Below, piece after piece: positions 10,176 through 21,689 of a stretch of DNA of 64,000 bases. Made by a program: the position numbers and the translations under genes. This DNA comes from Isoetes taiwanensis (taxonomy: Eukaryota; Streptophyta; Lycopodiopsida; Isoetales; Isoetaceae): positions 992,001 to 1,056,000 of the forward strand of contig JAJEKV010000054.1 of NCBI GenBank assembly GCA_021234155.1, written 5' to 3'. The number at the start of each line of letters is the position of its first letter. Positions within the stretch are counted from its first letter, which is position 1. Below the pieces are notes generated by a model that was not told where the DNA came from, ran no database searches, and worked only from the letters and a program-made list of their open reading frames with translations.

Positions 10176-11790
10176 TGTGACGCTCCCAGAATATATACGA
10201 CCCTCGGACGTATACATACGGGGACTTTCCCCTCCCATGGCGAACATCTCACCATGAGCAGGGCCCTCCGTCTGTTTCGGGCCACCTATGAAATGAGGCC
10301 CGAAAGAAGGACACGAAGGGGTCATTCGGCCCACGCCTTCAATGGGACTCCTACGTCGCGGAAGCATGAATACAAGGGTTAGCACACAGCATGAATATAC
10401 ATAAATAACCACCACGAAGGGTGGCGCATCCATCTAATATACCAACGGCATAGAATATGCATCTAATCCTAGGAAAACACCCGAACCCGTGTTCTACCCC
10501 CTCGCTGACTCCAAAGTGAGGATCGACCACGGCTAGGCCTCAAGAGATCAGCAGACCGAATCTTGGCATGGCGTTGGCGGGCAATAGAACATCGGCTAGG
10601 GTTGTCCACTCCATCCGCCCCTCCTGTGCACACTTTGCAGATGGGTCAATTCATGCTATGGCTTTGCTATAGCCTTCCGGAGACGCAGGTTCAGAGGAAT
10701 CACCCTTTGAGCCTACTCCAGGTTCATGACGCCTGGTCCGATGAGGCAGGTCGGGGAAGCGTCCCCTTCCAGAATCACAGTGGTTCCACGGGCGAGCTAG
10801 AGAATACGTGCCGCATCAGCGACCCCCGTATCCGTACCCGACTTACTCGCCCTAAATCTACTCAAAGTGCAAGGTGCTCCATACGGATCACACCTTCCCA
10901 CCCAGGGAGTGTCAGACCCATACCCGGCCCTCTACGTGACCGGCTATCAGGCCTAGCCCACTGTAGGAGTCTCAGGAGCCATGTATGCTCATGCAAGACC
11001 CCACCCCTCATGTCACCACTGTGTTCCTTGTCTGGTGCTAAGCCAGACCATAGCATCTAGGACCCGGTGGGTTCTTGTGCACAGGCCGCAACTAATGGGA
11101 CTCTATTGGGCGCTATCTAGGAGCATACTACAGTACATGGTTCAGAGGTCTCTACCCCGTAATCCCCCGCTTCGCAGAGTCGATTTAACGAAGAGCTAAC
11201 AATTCATCCTCTCAGAGTAGAAATCCGAATTGAATATAAAGAGAATTTGTTTGTACAACCAAGGGTTAGATTGAATCCCAAAGAGAAGAGAGAAACGGAC
11301 ACAACCAAGCGTTATCTAGAATTCACATAGCCACCTACCCTTAATTTGACTCATTTCCATGGGGGCGCTTCCATCTCCGGGGAGTTAGTTAGGAATTCAG
11401 CCGCCACGCACAGGGACGACTAGTATGGTGATTCTCTCAGGTGGATGATGGCGCCACTCCCCGCCTTCCTTGGTCGATTAGAGGAGTCAATCCCAGGGAT
11501 AGGGGTCAAGTTGGCATCCAAACTTGGCAACCCCCATGCACCCCAATCGATTGGAGCAGGTGGCGCCTTCCCAAATGGTAATTAGCCCCACTTCCTAAGT
11601 TATAGGTTATTACTATTACTGTGTTAAATTAGCATAGCTAATTTAATCCATTGTAAGGTAACCCCTTAGGTTGCCATCACGTTCCCATACTCCCATGGTA
11701 GCGTACCTTTAGGGGGGGTGACGTGCTTGTATTTGTACGTGCCTCGTATGAATACGTGACGTAGACCGTATAAATACGTGGAACGTCACA
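10176..11790 (-). repeat. 5' LTR of the gypsy element (1615 bp)
   Basis: This is the direct repeat partner of 564-2172 and the promoter-bearing LTR, given the minus orientation. The primer-binding site lies just inside it at 10162-10174. I did not pin down the transcription start. Confidence 0.96.
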
Positions 11791-11795
11791 CTTGG
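11791..11795. repeat. Target-site duplication, right copy
   Basis: CTTGG immediately follows the terminal CA of the LTR and is identical to 559-563. Confidence 0.93.
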
Positions 11796-13480
11796 GGCAG
11801 AGATCCAAGTACGAGGGACTCTTCATGATATTTTTGCAAAATGCTACATGTAATGACAATGAATAGTGGATTACACTTCACATCGTTTGAAGCTTTCCAA
11901 GAAGCTCTCAGCATGGATTCTCTTATATTTTAAGAGAATTTAGAATCCTCATCGATCAATAATTCAGTTTCACTACGACCTTGCCTACTAAGGCGATGGT
12001 CATTTATTAATAAATTCAACCAGATAGTTCAGCAACTTCCTTGCGTTAACATTCGCTATGTGTATCTTCGTCTAACACTGAAAGAAACAAAGACTAATGC
12101 TTTTGTGCACATAACTTGGTAAAAGTATAGTAAACACTCATCAAAATTTATTACCATGCAATTTCATGTACAACTTAGTTAAATTATAATAATGATTGTT
12201 TGCCATTGTACTATTACTTCTTTATTGTTGCTTCTTTATCATCATACTCTTTGTAAAACGAGTGCCTTATTTAACAACTAGCATAAACGAGTGTCATGTT
12301 TAAACCAGCATTAAATTAGAAAAACTCCGTGTATTTTTTTCCTCAATATGGCTTTAACATAACAACAACGAAAAAGATTGCTAAGTCCACAAAAACCACG
12401 GCTACTTTTTTTGGTCCAAAATATGACCGTGGTTGAGAAATAAGGCGTTCGTCTGTAACATCTCAATGAATATAAATCTGACAAAAGTTTACTGATGCAA
12501 TAGACATCAGTCTCATATGGTCCTTATATAATAAGGGACTTGTATATTATATAACTATGATCATGATGCTATCACACTACCATTTATTAGGTTATTATGC
12601 TAGACAGTTAATGAATGAGCAACTCGTTTTTCATCTAGATGTTGAAGGGAGTTTTGCATTTGTTTGACAAAAGCTTTCCACTTATGCAATGATTGATTTA
12701 GTTTAAGCCTCCACAACTTTGGTTTAGATCTATATGATCCCCTTTAAACTTCTAGTTCCTGAGTTGCATAGCAAGCCATCGCTTGTGTTGTGCAATGCTA
12801 CAAATTTTAATTAAGCTACAAGTTTCACCTTTGAAACCATTTAATAATGCATGAGTGTACATCCTTAAATGATGGTAAGATGCAGCTTCTGAAGTAACTT
12901 ACTAAGAGACATCACTTTTGTTCTCATGTGTGATAGTTGGATCATAAAATAAGCCCTGGAATAAGCCCTAGAATATACCAAATCAAGGATGGAGGAATTT
13001 ACACCTCACACATCTATATAGCACAACACTTCCCACACAGCATCAAATACGTATGGGGATATCTTCCAATGGCAAGTAAATGTTGCAAGCATTGTTTTGG
13101 CATAGAATGTGTAGCACATGGTGCATTGGACAAATTTAAAGAAATGGAAAGAGAAAGAAAGACCATTCCACAATATATTCCTGCAATTCCTACAACTCTA
13201 ACACAGAGCGGCATACAGAACAAATGCAGCACAACAGATTACACGATTGCTGAAGGATGATTTAGGTATTACATGAATGTAGGGGACCTACGAACTGATT
13301 GTAAGAACATGATAGGTGTCTACTTTAATTTAAATATAGATTGTGAAAAAATGACTTTACGGTTTTATTTAGGCCACTTCACCCTCAAGAAACTGGAGGG
13401 CAACCCTCCGTGCGCAGCACCTTGTTAATTATCATTATTGGTGTAGGCTGATAACTAGTTATCAGTATATAAGACCGATA
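11796..13480. other. Intergenic, no gene seen
   Basis: AT-rich sequence with scattered short frames and no domain. The frame 12937-13260 (107 aa on the plus strand) is open but unrecognised and has no visible introns or partners. Confidence 0.5.
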
Positions 13481-13633
13481 AGGTGGTTATCGGTCGCCTC
13501 GGCCGATAACAAAAAATATGTGATCGAGGTTGTACGTCCGAGGCCAGATATGCCTTACATGCCAAATATCTGGCTTCGGACGTACAGCCTCGGTCACGCT
13601 TTTATCAGCCTCATCCAGACCGATAACCTTACC
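13481..13633. repeat. Foldback (inverted repeat) element, about 150 bp
   Basis: The arms 13520-13551 and 13564-13597 are complementary over about 32 bases with few mismatches, with a loop of about 12 bases. The pairing extends outward with bulges, GGTTATCGGTC on the left pairing with GACCGATAACC on the right. A transcript from either strand would form a long imperfect hairpin. It could be a small foldback transposon or MITE, or a miRNA-like precursor. Confidence 0.75.
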
Positions 13634-14217
13634 TGTTCTAACAATATTGTCAATATCTTGTTTCGTGCAACAAACTAGAGAGAACAAATCGTGGCAATTG
13701 TTGTACCAAAAGCATAGCCCCAACAAATAAAAATTGATTCCTTATGTGGCATTTAGCTTTTGTCGCCTTCATTTGCACCACAATATATTTTCTAGTTTCT
13801 CAAAAAAGTTTGTTGCTCTCTTACAGTTCAGATCTAAGCTTCATTAACATTTCTAGCATTTGTGTTACAAATTTCTTGGTAGTCTATCCATTTACATGTA
13901 TTTTAAAGTTTATGAAGTTGGACGCTTCATTATGGCATTGGAATATTCCATCATGATGAAGCCCGAAGTCAGTGAATCCATTCATTTTTACATGTCCAAA
14001 CAATCTTGTTCTATATAAGCTTTTTCATTTGCTGCATATCACTTTTCCATTGCACGATCTCTGATTTGGACAAGCCATTGCACATGTACTGGTACAAATC
14101 AAGACCAGCAGATGATGTTGCACATCGATTTGAATTAACAACAATTCTTTATTTTGCTGAGACTTTGTAGTCCAGGAGTGCCAATCCAAGTCAATATACA
14201 TGTGGTTTTGTTGGGTG

Positions 14218-14328
<111 letters not shown>

Positions 14329-14340
14329 TCAATTGTATTA

Positions 14341-14375
14341 TATTACATGCAGAAATACATAAGTATACAAAATTA

Positions 14376-14423
<48 letters not shown>

Positions 14424-14457
14424 ATTACATGCAGAAATACATAAGTATACAAAATTA
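14341..14457. repeat. (CTAT)12 microsatellite between 35-bp direct repeats
   Basis: Twelve CTAT units at 14376-14423 lie between two identical 35-bp copies at 14341-14375 and 14423-14457. The copies start TATTACATGCAGAAATACAT. The arrangement suggests a local duplication with the tetranucleotide expanding at the junction. Confidence 0.95.
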
Positions 14458-14915
14458 TGGAGGTAGAGAACCCCTGATAAAATAGAGGCAGTGGAATAAA
14501 CCAGCTACCACCTCTCTATGAGTGTATTTACATTTTTAATTCAAAACGGTTTTAAGAATGCAAAATTAAAACACAGTGCAAGTTCTTGTAGCAGATCACA
14601 CGTCGAGCACTCCATCCAGTGTTATAATAGCGTAGGCCTCCCGGGTGTGTTCAAACATCAATCGATCAAGTTCCAATGGCCCATAAGTGGTGAATCCAGA
14701 AGATGTAAGATGCAAGCATCCCGTGCAGCTTCATGTATGTCCAGTTTCTCCTAAAAGTATGGCTTTAGCTCCGGATTGAATCGCCACATTCATCATCAGC
14801 CAAGACCCTCTCGCTTCCAATTACTTCAATTTTGACCTAATAGAGTGCTTCAAACGCTTCTTGCTGGTTCAGGTCAGAAGGAACTTCTCGAGCGTGCCCT
14901 CCTGTCATATGTTTT

Positions 14916-15630
14916 TTAACCAGGTAATCTGTCAATGGTACTATTTAGATTGTCAAGATAAGTAGAGAAAAAGTTGAAGAAACCTTGGAGACCTAAACTA
15001 TTCCAACAGGGGTTATAATTAGATTCTTTTATATTTCTATGTGCCATAGCAACATCGGCTATTTCCAATTGTACTGAGGCCTTCAAATTTGAAATTTTAT
15101 TGGAATTTTTGGTGGAATTTGTGAGAAAAAGAGGAAAATATCCCCTTTTTCTAGGAAGTGATTCAGTCCCAAAAGGGAGTGAGCCAGGGGCAAACAAAGA
15201 CATGTGAAGTGGTTTCCTACTGTCCACATCCAAGAGGACATTGATCAGAGATTTGACGATCAAATTTGGTCCTGTATGCATTCATCCTAAGGCTCTTGTT
15301 GAGCACAAGCCACCTGAAAAGAATCATTTTATTTGCACATTATAGCTTCCATCCTTTCCTAATAACTTGAATTGCTTCCTCTTCTGAGCAATTCCAGACA
15401 GAGGAGAACTTAAGAGAGTAGGCATCCAGTAGCATGGTATAAATGGTAGCAACTTTATATCCTTTACCCCCACAGAGTCAGTTAATTCCTTCTGTGCAGA
15501 GTTCCTGGGGCATTGAGTAACTGTCATGTAAATCTTTCTGTTAGTTTCAGTATTTCGAATAATACTTGAGACTTCCTGCCATGATTTCCATGTGTCATTA
15601 CTGTTATTACTCAATAGATCTTGGGGTTGG
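14916..15630 (-). pseudogene. LINE remnant with a zf-RVT-like zinc finger
   Basis: On the minus strand, segments in shifting frames read like the C-terminal end of a plant LINE ORF2. One reads LNKSLRMNAYRTKFD, then CPLGCG and, after an in-frame TAG, ETTSHVFVCPW. This is the zf-RVT pattern of closely spaced Cys and a later His/Cys pair. A 96-aa upstream frame (15324-15614) is compatible with the linker before the finger. There are several stops and no intact ORF. Confidence 0.6.
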
Positions 15631-16190
15631 CTGGAGCTAATGACTTAAGGTTGAAGGAAGGATTAAATTAAAGTTCATTCCCACATTCCTTCGCTACTTC
15701 AGTCTGCATAAACCATTGACGTGCTGCAACTTTGAATTTAAAATGCATAGCATTACAATTTTTGCACTTTGATCTCAATTCTATCAACTCATCTACATCA
15801 AAAACTAACATGTAAAGCAGCACCTTATTATGAAGCTAGCTATATTTAGCATGCTAGTAGACTATACATACGGCAGAACCCAGTTTTTTGTCAATAAACT
15901 AGTTATAAGAGTGGTGCCATAAATGATATGGTCCAAAAAAAATATTTCCAAAAAATTTATTGATATATGACCTCAACCATCTTGCAGGTGAAGGACATTC
16001 TAGAATGGGGCTCGCATGAAACCAATAAAACCGCCCTAGGCTTCTCATTCATCTCAGCAGATTTTCTACAATGGTGGATAGTGGGTAGCCGCACACATGC
16101 GAACTACCCATGAAAAATTAAGGGAATATCCAATGATATAATTTGGACCCCATAAAAATACAATGCTAATAGATGTTTGGCTTGTGTACC

Positions 16191-16271
16191 TGCCGAAAGC
16201 TTATCACCGGGATTAAAAAACCCCGCCCTTTCGGGTTTTCGAGGAAAAACTCTAGTGATAAGCCTTCGGCA
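16191..16271. repeat. Short hairpin-forming inverted repeat
   Basis: TGCCGAAAGCTTATCAC at 16191-16207 pairs with GTGATAAGCCTTCGGCA at 16255-16271, with one mismatch. The loop itself contains a second small hairpin (AAAACCCCG...CGGGTTTT). Its role is unknown. Confidence 0.75.
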
Positions 16272-16523
16272 AGGGGCTTGGACAAACGTAAGGCAGAGAA
16301 ATCGCTCCCAAAACCTATGAATGAAGAAGTCGAAGCTGCTGCCGCTCGCCAACCTGTACCTGCACATCACCAACACTAGAAAAAATGTGACAAAACAAAC
16401 CTCCCAAAGTGGAGGGGCTGATCACGCGTGCCACGCGACAATAAAACAAGAACCTCTTCAAATAGAGGGGTTGGTCACGCGTGCCAGGCGACAAATACAT
16501 TAAACAAAGAAGGGGGGGAGGGT

Positions 16524-16710
16524 GGGTTCAAAGAAAAAAGAAGAAGGTGCTGCTGAGAGAGAAGAGGAAGCGCCGATGAGACGTTGATGCAGAACCGCGC
16601 CTAAAATAGCGATCTCCCAACCAGAGAAGGCATGCGCCGCATGCATGCATACAAGACATGCATGCTCGCCCCATTCTAGAATGGCGATCTGATGTCTCGG
16701 ATCGATGGGA
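16524..16710. repeat. 187-bp direct repeat, copy 1
   Basis: Nearly identical to 16904-17090. It contains alternating GCATGC words and a TTCTAGAA palindrome. Related shorter pieces (CTAGAATGGGGCTCGCATGA) occur at about 16009 and 16713, so the whole 16.0-17.1 kb block grew by local duplication. Confidence 0.95.
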
Positions 16711-16903
16711 TTCTAGAATGGGGCTCGCATGAAACCAACAAAACCGCCCGAATACCAAAGGACTTCCTTAACAAAACTGGAATCGAGGACGAAGGTCACA
16801 GGATGAAGGCAAAAGAAGAGTCCAGGCCGAGAAAGGACATGTCACAGCATGAAAGAAACGCCAAATTGGCCAAACTAAGCAGGGAGAAGCCTCTCCCCTG
16901 CAT

Positions 16904-17090
16904 GGGTTCAAAGAAAAAAGAAGAAGGTACTGCTGAGAGAGAAGAGGAAGCGCCGATGAGACGTTGATGCAGAACTGCGCCTAAGATAGCGATCTCCCAA
17001 CCAGAGAAGGCATGCGCCGCATGCATGCGTGCAAGACATGCATGCTCGCCCCATTCTAGAATGGCGATCCGATGTCTCGGATCGATGGGA
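16904..17090. repeat. 187-bp direct repeat, copy 2
   Basis: Copy of 16524-16710 with a handful of substitutions, offset by 380 bp. Confidence 0.95.
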
Positions 17091-17482
17091 TCAACCATAT
17101 AATGATGTTTGATTGTTGCAGTGTCCCGAGAACAAAATCGTTTTCTATCTTTTCAGATGCAGCATCCAACAGATTATCACGAGTGTCACTTGCTATCGTC
17201 TGTGGCTCGATTTGGGCTCTTCATGATCCGGTTACACGATATGAAGAGCATCGATAGGCCTCGCACACTAACAGACGTGACCGTTAGTTTAAGAGCGACA
17301 TCGGGTTTGGAGCAGTTTTCCGAATATTCCAAGCATATACTAATATATCCCTAGAATATGTAGCATAATAACAGGGGGTTTTCTTTGTGTTTTTGTATGC
17401 TTTTCGCTAAGGTTTTCCTATGATTTTGTGATGTATTCAAATGGATGTACTAATGCGTACATCTAGAGTGCACCATTTCTGA

Positions 17483-17681
17483 GCCATTGATTTTAGCCTT
17501 TTTTTTTCAATGGTCAACAATCAATGGCTCACAACAAAAGCCTTTTTTTTTGTGCGTGTGGTGCATAATGGGCACATGAAGGGCCATTGATTTTAGCCTT
17601 TTTTTTCCAATGGTCAACAACCAATGGCTCACAACAAAAGCCCTCTTTTAGTGTGTGTGGTGCATAATGGGCACATGAAGG
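17483..17681. repeat. Tandem duplication, two units of about 100 bp
   Basis: Both units start GCCATTGATTTTAGCC and end in GGGCACATGAAG. They differ in the length of a T run and a few bases. Confidence 0.92.
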
Positions 17682-18784
17682 GCTTGAAGTGCACATGTAG
17701 TGCAGTTTCCCCGCCGGCAATACATTTTTATCATAACCTTTGATCCAGAGCTTTGTTTGAGATGATTTTTATTGCGTTGGAAAGATCTCTGCGAGATCTT
17801 TTTGATAGTGTATGATATGGATATGTTTGGTTACGTTATCTATGCTAAAACAGCAATTTTTCGACCGGGTTTTAGCCTCTCGTTCTGACAAGTTTTTCCA
17901 CTTTCCAAAAAGCTGCCTGCATAATTCTGCTCTTAGAATTTGCTTTTTGTGGTGAACTATTTCTCTCCTGCAACCTCAAATGATCTGTTCTTGATCAGCT
18001 TTACCATTCCGAAACTTATTCGGGAATGTTTAAAAGGCTGCATTCTGTTCCTTGCAGTATTTAGAAAAACAAATACCCAGAGCTTCTTCAATGTGCCAAC
18101 TTGTAAGATTTTTTAATCACATTTGCATTGTGCTGTTCGTCTGCCATGATTTCGCAATTGCGAGAATTTTTGTGTAGTTTGTTTTGTAAATTGGTAGATT
18201 TATCATAATCGGGTTGTATTTATAGTTGATAAAATGCACTTCTGCCTGCAACCTGCCTTCAAAACGTTACGTTCAAATTCTGCTCTTGTTTCGAGCAAAT
18301 ACTAGAAACACAAATACCTAAGCCATCAAATGCTATGCCTTCTACAACTTCATGATATCATTTCAGTTCTAGGATAAAGCAATAAGTTAGAAGACGCAAA
18401 GAATATGCACTTTTTTAGGAGTTAGTGAAGGGATGTCAATTATGTACGCCAGATATTCTGAAGATGGGGTGATAGAGTGTAATACTGCTGCGTGAAACTC
18501 TTGGAACTGACCTTGAGTTGAGATGATATCAACAGGTCACTCTGGGCTACTTTTGAAAATAATGAAAAGAGAATTAAAAACCACATTAGATGAGTTTCGC
18601 ACATAATAATTATTTGCTTGTCTCATAAGATCATGATGTCTGAAGCTTGACACTCTCCCATTGCTCCTTCTAGGGTTCTATTCGAAAGAAAGTTTTGTGT
18701 TTTGTCTTCTTCCTGTTACATTTTTCATAGTAGATTATTGTGTAATGTTCGTCAAGAAATTGCATATGAAAGTTTGTATCCTTC
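17682..18784. other. Intergenic, no gene seen
   Basis: AT-rich sequence without a recognisable coding segment. It could include introns or decayed parts of the ABCC pseudogene that follows. Confidence 0.4.
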
Positions 18785-18819
18785 GTGTCTAAATTTCTTT
18801 CTAATACTAGTGTCTCCCT

Positions 18820-20148
18820 GATTGCAGTTCAAGGATCCTCATTTGCTTGCCTTGAACACACTAGAAATACCAGTGCATCCCAGACGCTTGGCCCTAATAA
18901 TAGGTTACAGAATACTGACTTCTTTTGTGGGTTGCTACTTGGGAACAATTTTGTTGCCTTGTTACATATCCTTTTTAGCATTCTATACATGATTTTAATT
19001 ATTAAAAAAGTAGCTGACTCTTTCTTGTACAAGAAACACGAGAATGTAGTTCTTAAAGGATGTGGGAACTTCCACAAAGCAGCACTGGTTCCTGTGTGTA
19101 TCTTACTCTTCTCTATTTGGCAGATTCTATCTGATTCTGAAGCATTTGCTATTGATATTAAAGGTGCAGCATTTAATTAGGACACATCTTCTGAGAGACC
19201 CACACTCAGCAATTTAGAACTGCATATAAAAGAAGGCACAACTGTTGTAGTTTGTGGTGGTGTTGGGACAAGAAAATTGAGTCTTCTCTCTTGTATTCTT
19301 GGAGAGATACCAAAGCCTTTTGGAGAGGTGAGCTTAGAATTCTGAACATGCGGTGTCCATTTTACTTTTGCATGAGTTATCTGACTGGCCTTGCATTTTG
19401 TTAAAGTTAAAGGTTAAATTACGTGGTAGCACGGCATATGTTGGTCAGACAACCTGGATTCAAAGTGGTAAGGTTGAAGATAACATACTTTTTGGGACTC
19501 TAATGAATAGAATCAAATATGAGAAAGTACTTGAGGTTTGTCAACTACAAAAGGATTTAGAGTTGTTGGCATATGGGGATGCTAATATTTATCTTCTTGA
19601 TGACCCCTTTAGTGCAGTTGATGTGCAGACTGGTACACAAATATTCAAGGTATTTGCTCACCTTGCTGCCATAATGTTTCTTAAAGTTTTCCTCCGAACC
19701 TTCAACTTGTAATGTTGACAGGAATGTATTCTTGGAGTTTTGGCATCGAAAACAGTTGTTCTGGTAACACATCAAGTGGAATTCTTGCCTTCTATAGACC
19801 ATATACTGGTACCTACATATATAAAGAAATTTAATCAAAATATGCTCTTTATGACTATAAACATTCTTGCAGGTTCTGCGTGATGGTAGAATAGTACAAG
19901 CTGGAACATTCCACGAGATTTTACAGGATAACACAGATTTTAAAAGTCTTGTTGGTGCCCACACCAAGGCAATGGAACTAGTAGGAGTATCAGAAATTGC
20001 TTCTGTCAAGGTAGACAGCAACTCCAGCCAAGACAATGATGATGACCTAAAAAATAATTCAACTGAAATTGTGGAAGTAGTGAGCAGTCAGTTGGATAAG
20101 AAAAATACAAATAAACAGTTGGTGGATGAAGAGCTCAGGCGTGTTTGA
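18820..20148 (+). pseudogene. ABC transporter C-family (MRP type) pseudogene
   Basis: Exon-like segments give parts of nucleotide-binding domain 1 of a plant ABCC pump. A beta-sheet entry (AFAIDIKGAAFN) is followed by a TAG in place of the usual Trp (19178-19180). The Walker A region has decayed to GGVGTRKLSLLSCILGE and lacks the GSGKS core. Next come the Q-loop ([21 protein letters not shown]), Walker B ([12 protein letters not shown]) and the H-loop (VVLVTHQVEFLP). The ABC signature LSGGQ that should lie before Walker B is missing, because the sequence jumps from LAYGD to [10 protein letters not shown] hydrophobic frame upstream (18830-19130) resembles a TMD0 piece, with the whole of TMD1 absent. 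It cannot make a pump. Confidence 0.88.
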
Positions 20149-20796
20149 CCCTATGCCAAAGACTATGGATGGAATTAAACTGCCAATATTTAGACGAAAT
20201 GCTTTCATATCCTCCATCTTGGCTTCTATAATCCCATGGAAACATCAATAACCACTAAATTCTTGTATCAAACAATAAGACCATCTGATATTTAAATCTA
20301 GAGATTATTAGCTGAATAACTGCACAAGCATGCAGAAATGAATTTCTTCTATATCGTTTCGCTTCTTAAATCATTTAAAGAGCCTAAAAGTGATGGAGGA
20401 ATCGGGTACCTTTGCTCTTCCTCTACTCAAGGTCAGGTCGTTGAGGCCATATAAATAGAGGAGCAAACAAAATTTGAAGTCACAAATTACTGCACGTCTC
20501 AGAAGCATCCTCGAAACCTCACAAATGTGATTGAGAAGCAAGCTGTAGGAAAATGAGTTGAATTAGGGTTTGGATTTGAATTTGAATATTATTTTCGTAT
20601 AAGGGAATGTCTCTTCATTCCCTGTGTGGAAACAATGCCGACGACCAGACCTGCACTGGCATGGATATGGCAAGCTCTTGCCAGTTAGATGGTTTGCATA
20701 GTGGCCGCCCAACAACAGGGGCGACCGCCAGTTTACAACACGTAGAGAGTTTGGAGCAGTTTTCAGCATATTCCAAGTATATACTAGCATATACCC

Positions 20797-20880
20797 AGAA
20801 CATGCCAAAAACCCACATAACCAAGGGATTGCCCCCCTAGAACATGCCAAAAACCCATATAACCAAGGGATTGCCCCCCT
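20797..20880. repeat. Tandem duplication, 2 x 42 bp
   Basis: Units 20797-20838 and 20839-20880 differ at one base. Just upstream, 20750-20803 resembles 17305-17357, so this is a fragment of a dispersed repeat. Confidence 0.95.
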
Positions 20881-21020
20881 AGGGGCAACCCAAAAATTAC
20901 ATCTAATCATGATCCATGTAATGCCTTCCCATTAATCACAAACAACATATACCTTTACCAACAATGTGAATGCAAACAAAAACACCAATGACAACTAAAA
21001 TGCTAAAACAACTGTCATAT

Positions 21021-21120
21021 AGTCCTTGTTAGCCATAATGCTAGTATTATAGCATCCAGATAGAGTTGGGGCATGGATCTAGTCCTTGTTAGCCATAATG
21101 CTAGTGTTGTAGTGTCCAGT
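21021..21120. repeat. Local duplication containing AGTCCTTGTTAGCCATAATG
   Basis: The segment starting at about 21021 recurs at about 21080 (TAGTCCTTGTTAGCCATAA) with a few substitutions. No gene is present. Confidence 0.8.
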
Positions 21121-21660
21121 GACCATATAAACTTGAATTGTTGTTTTAAATATTTATGGTAGCACGAAAGGTTTGAATGAGGGAAAACGGATGTAAAAAA
21201 ATGCCATAGATATCATGCTCATACATAATCACAAACTTGAGTTTCCACAATCCACCTTTATTTGCACAAATTAATTGTTGCACATTAGGTCATTATCAAT
21301 GGGACTACTAAACAAATATCAGACGTCTAGTCTCAAATTAGTAACTCATTCTTTGGAACACTGCTCGCTAAGACATTGCTAGGCCACTGTGATAGAATAA
21401 TGAATGGTCGCTCCAATTCTGAACGGTTATACATATACCTCTGACCACACATGCACTTCTATTAAACCATTTTTTGAAAAGGCATCAATTTGAGAATTGA
21501 ATCAATACGAAAACTCTTGAATTATAGATAAATCAGCTAACCACGAAGCAGACCAATAATACAGCTCCTGAAACATCCATGAGACCCGGAAAAGGGGAAA
21601 ATGACGTGATTTTACAAGCATCTTCTTTTTTATTTTTAGATGGTGTTGGTATTTGTGCAA

Positions 21661-21682
21661 GGAACGCCGCATGCGGCGTTCC
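21661..21682. repeat. Perfect 22-bp palindrome
   Basis: The two halves GGAACGCCGCA and TGCGGCGTTCC are exact reverse complements. It stands out as a GC-rich block in AT-rich surroundings. Confidence 0.9.
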
Positions 21683-21689
21683 CTTCATC

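Larger units (their letters stand above)
564..11790 (-). mobile_element. Full-length Ty3/gypsy chromovirus retrotransposon carrying foreign ORFs
   Basis: The element is bounded by two long LTRs (564-2172 and 10176-11790) that begin TGTGACG and end CGTCACA. It is flanked by the perfect 5-bp duplication CTTGG (559-563 and 11791-11795). All its ORFs read on the minus strand. The primer-binding site sits inside the right-hand LTR and a polypurine tract inside the left-hand LTR, which fixes the orientation. In transcriptional order it holds a leader, an ORF ending in a histone H3 fold, an acidic ORF, further unassigned ORFs, then reverse transcriptase, RNase H, integrase and a chromodomain. Domain order RT-RH-INT-chromodomain places it among the chromoviruses. 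No zinc-knuckle gag and no aspartic protease were found. Pol contains an in-frame stop and a frameshift, so this copy is not autonomous. Confidence 0.96.

Noticed and set aside
16210-16245. Rho-independent terminator-like hairpin with T run
   Set aside because: Bacterial terminators are not expected in plant nuclear DNA. The hairpin is part of a larger inverted repeat.
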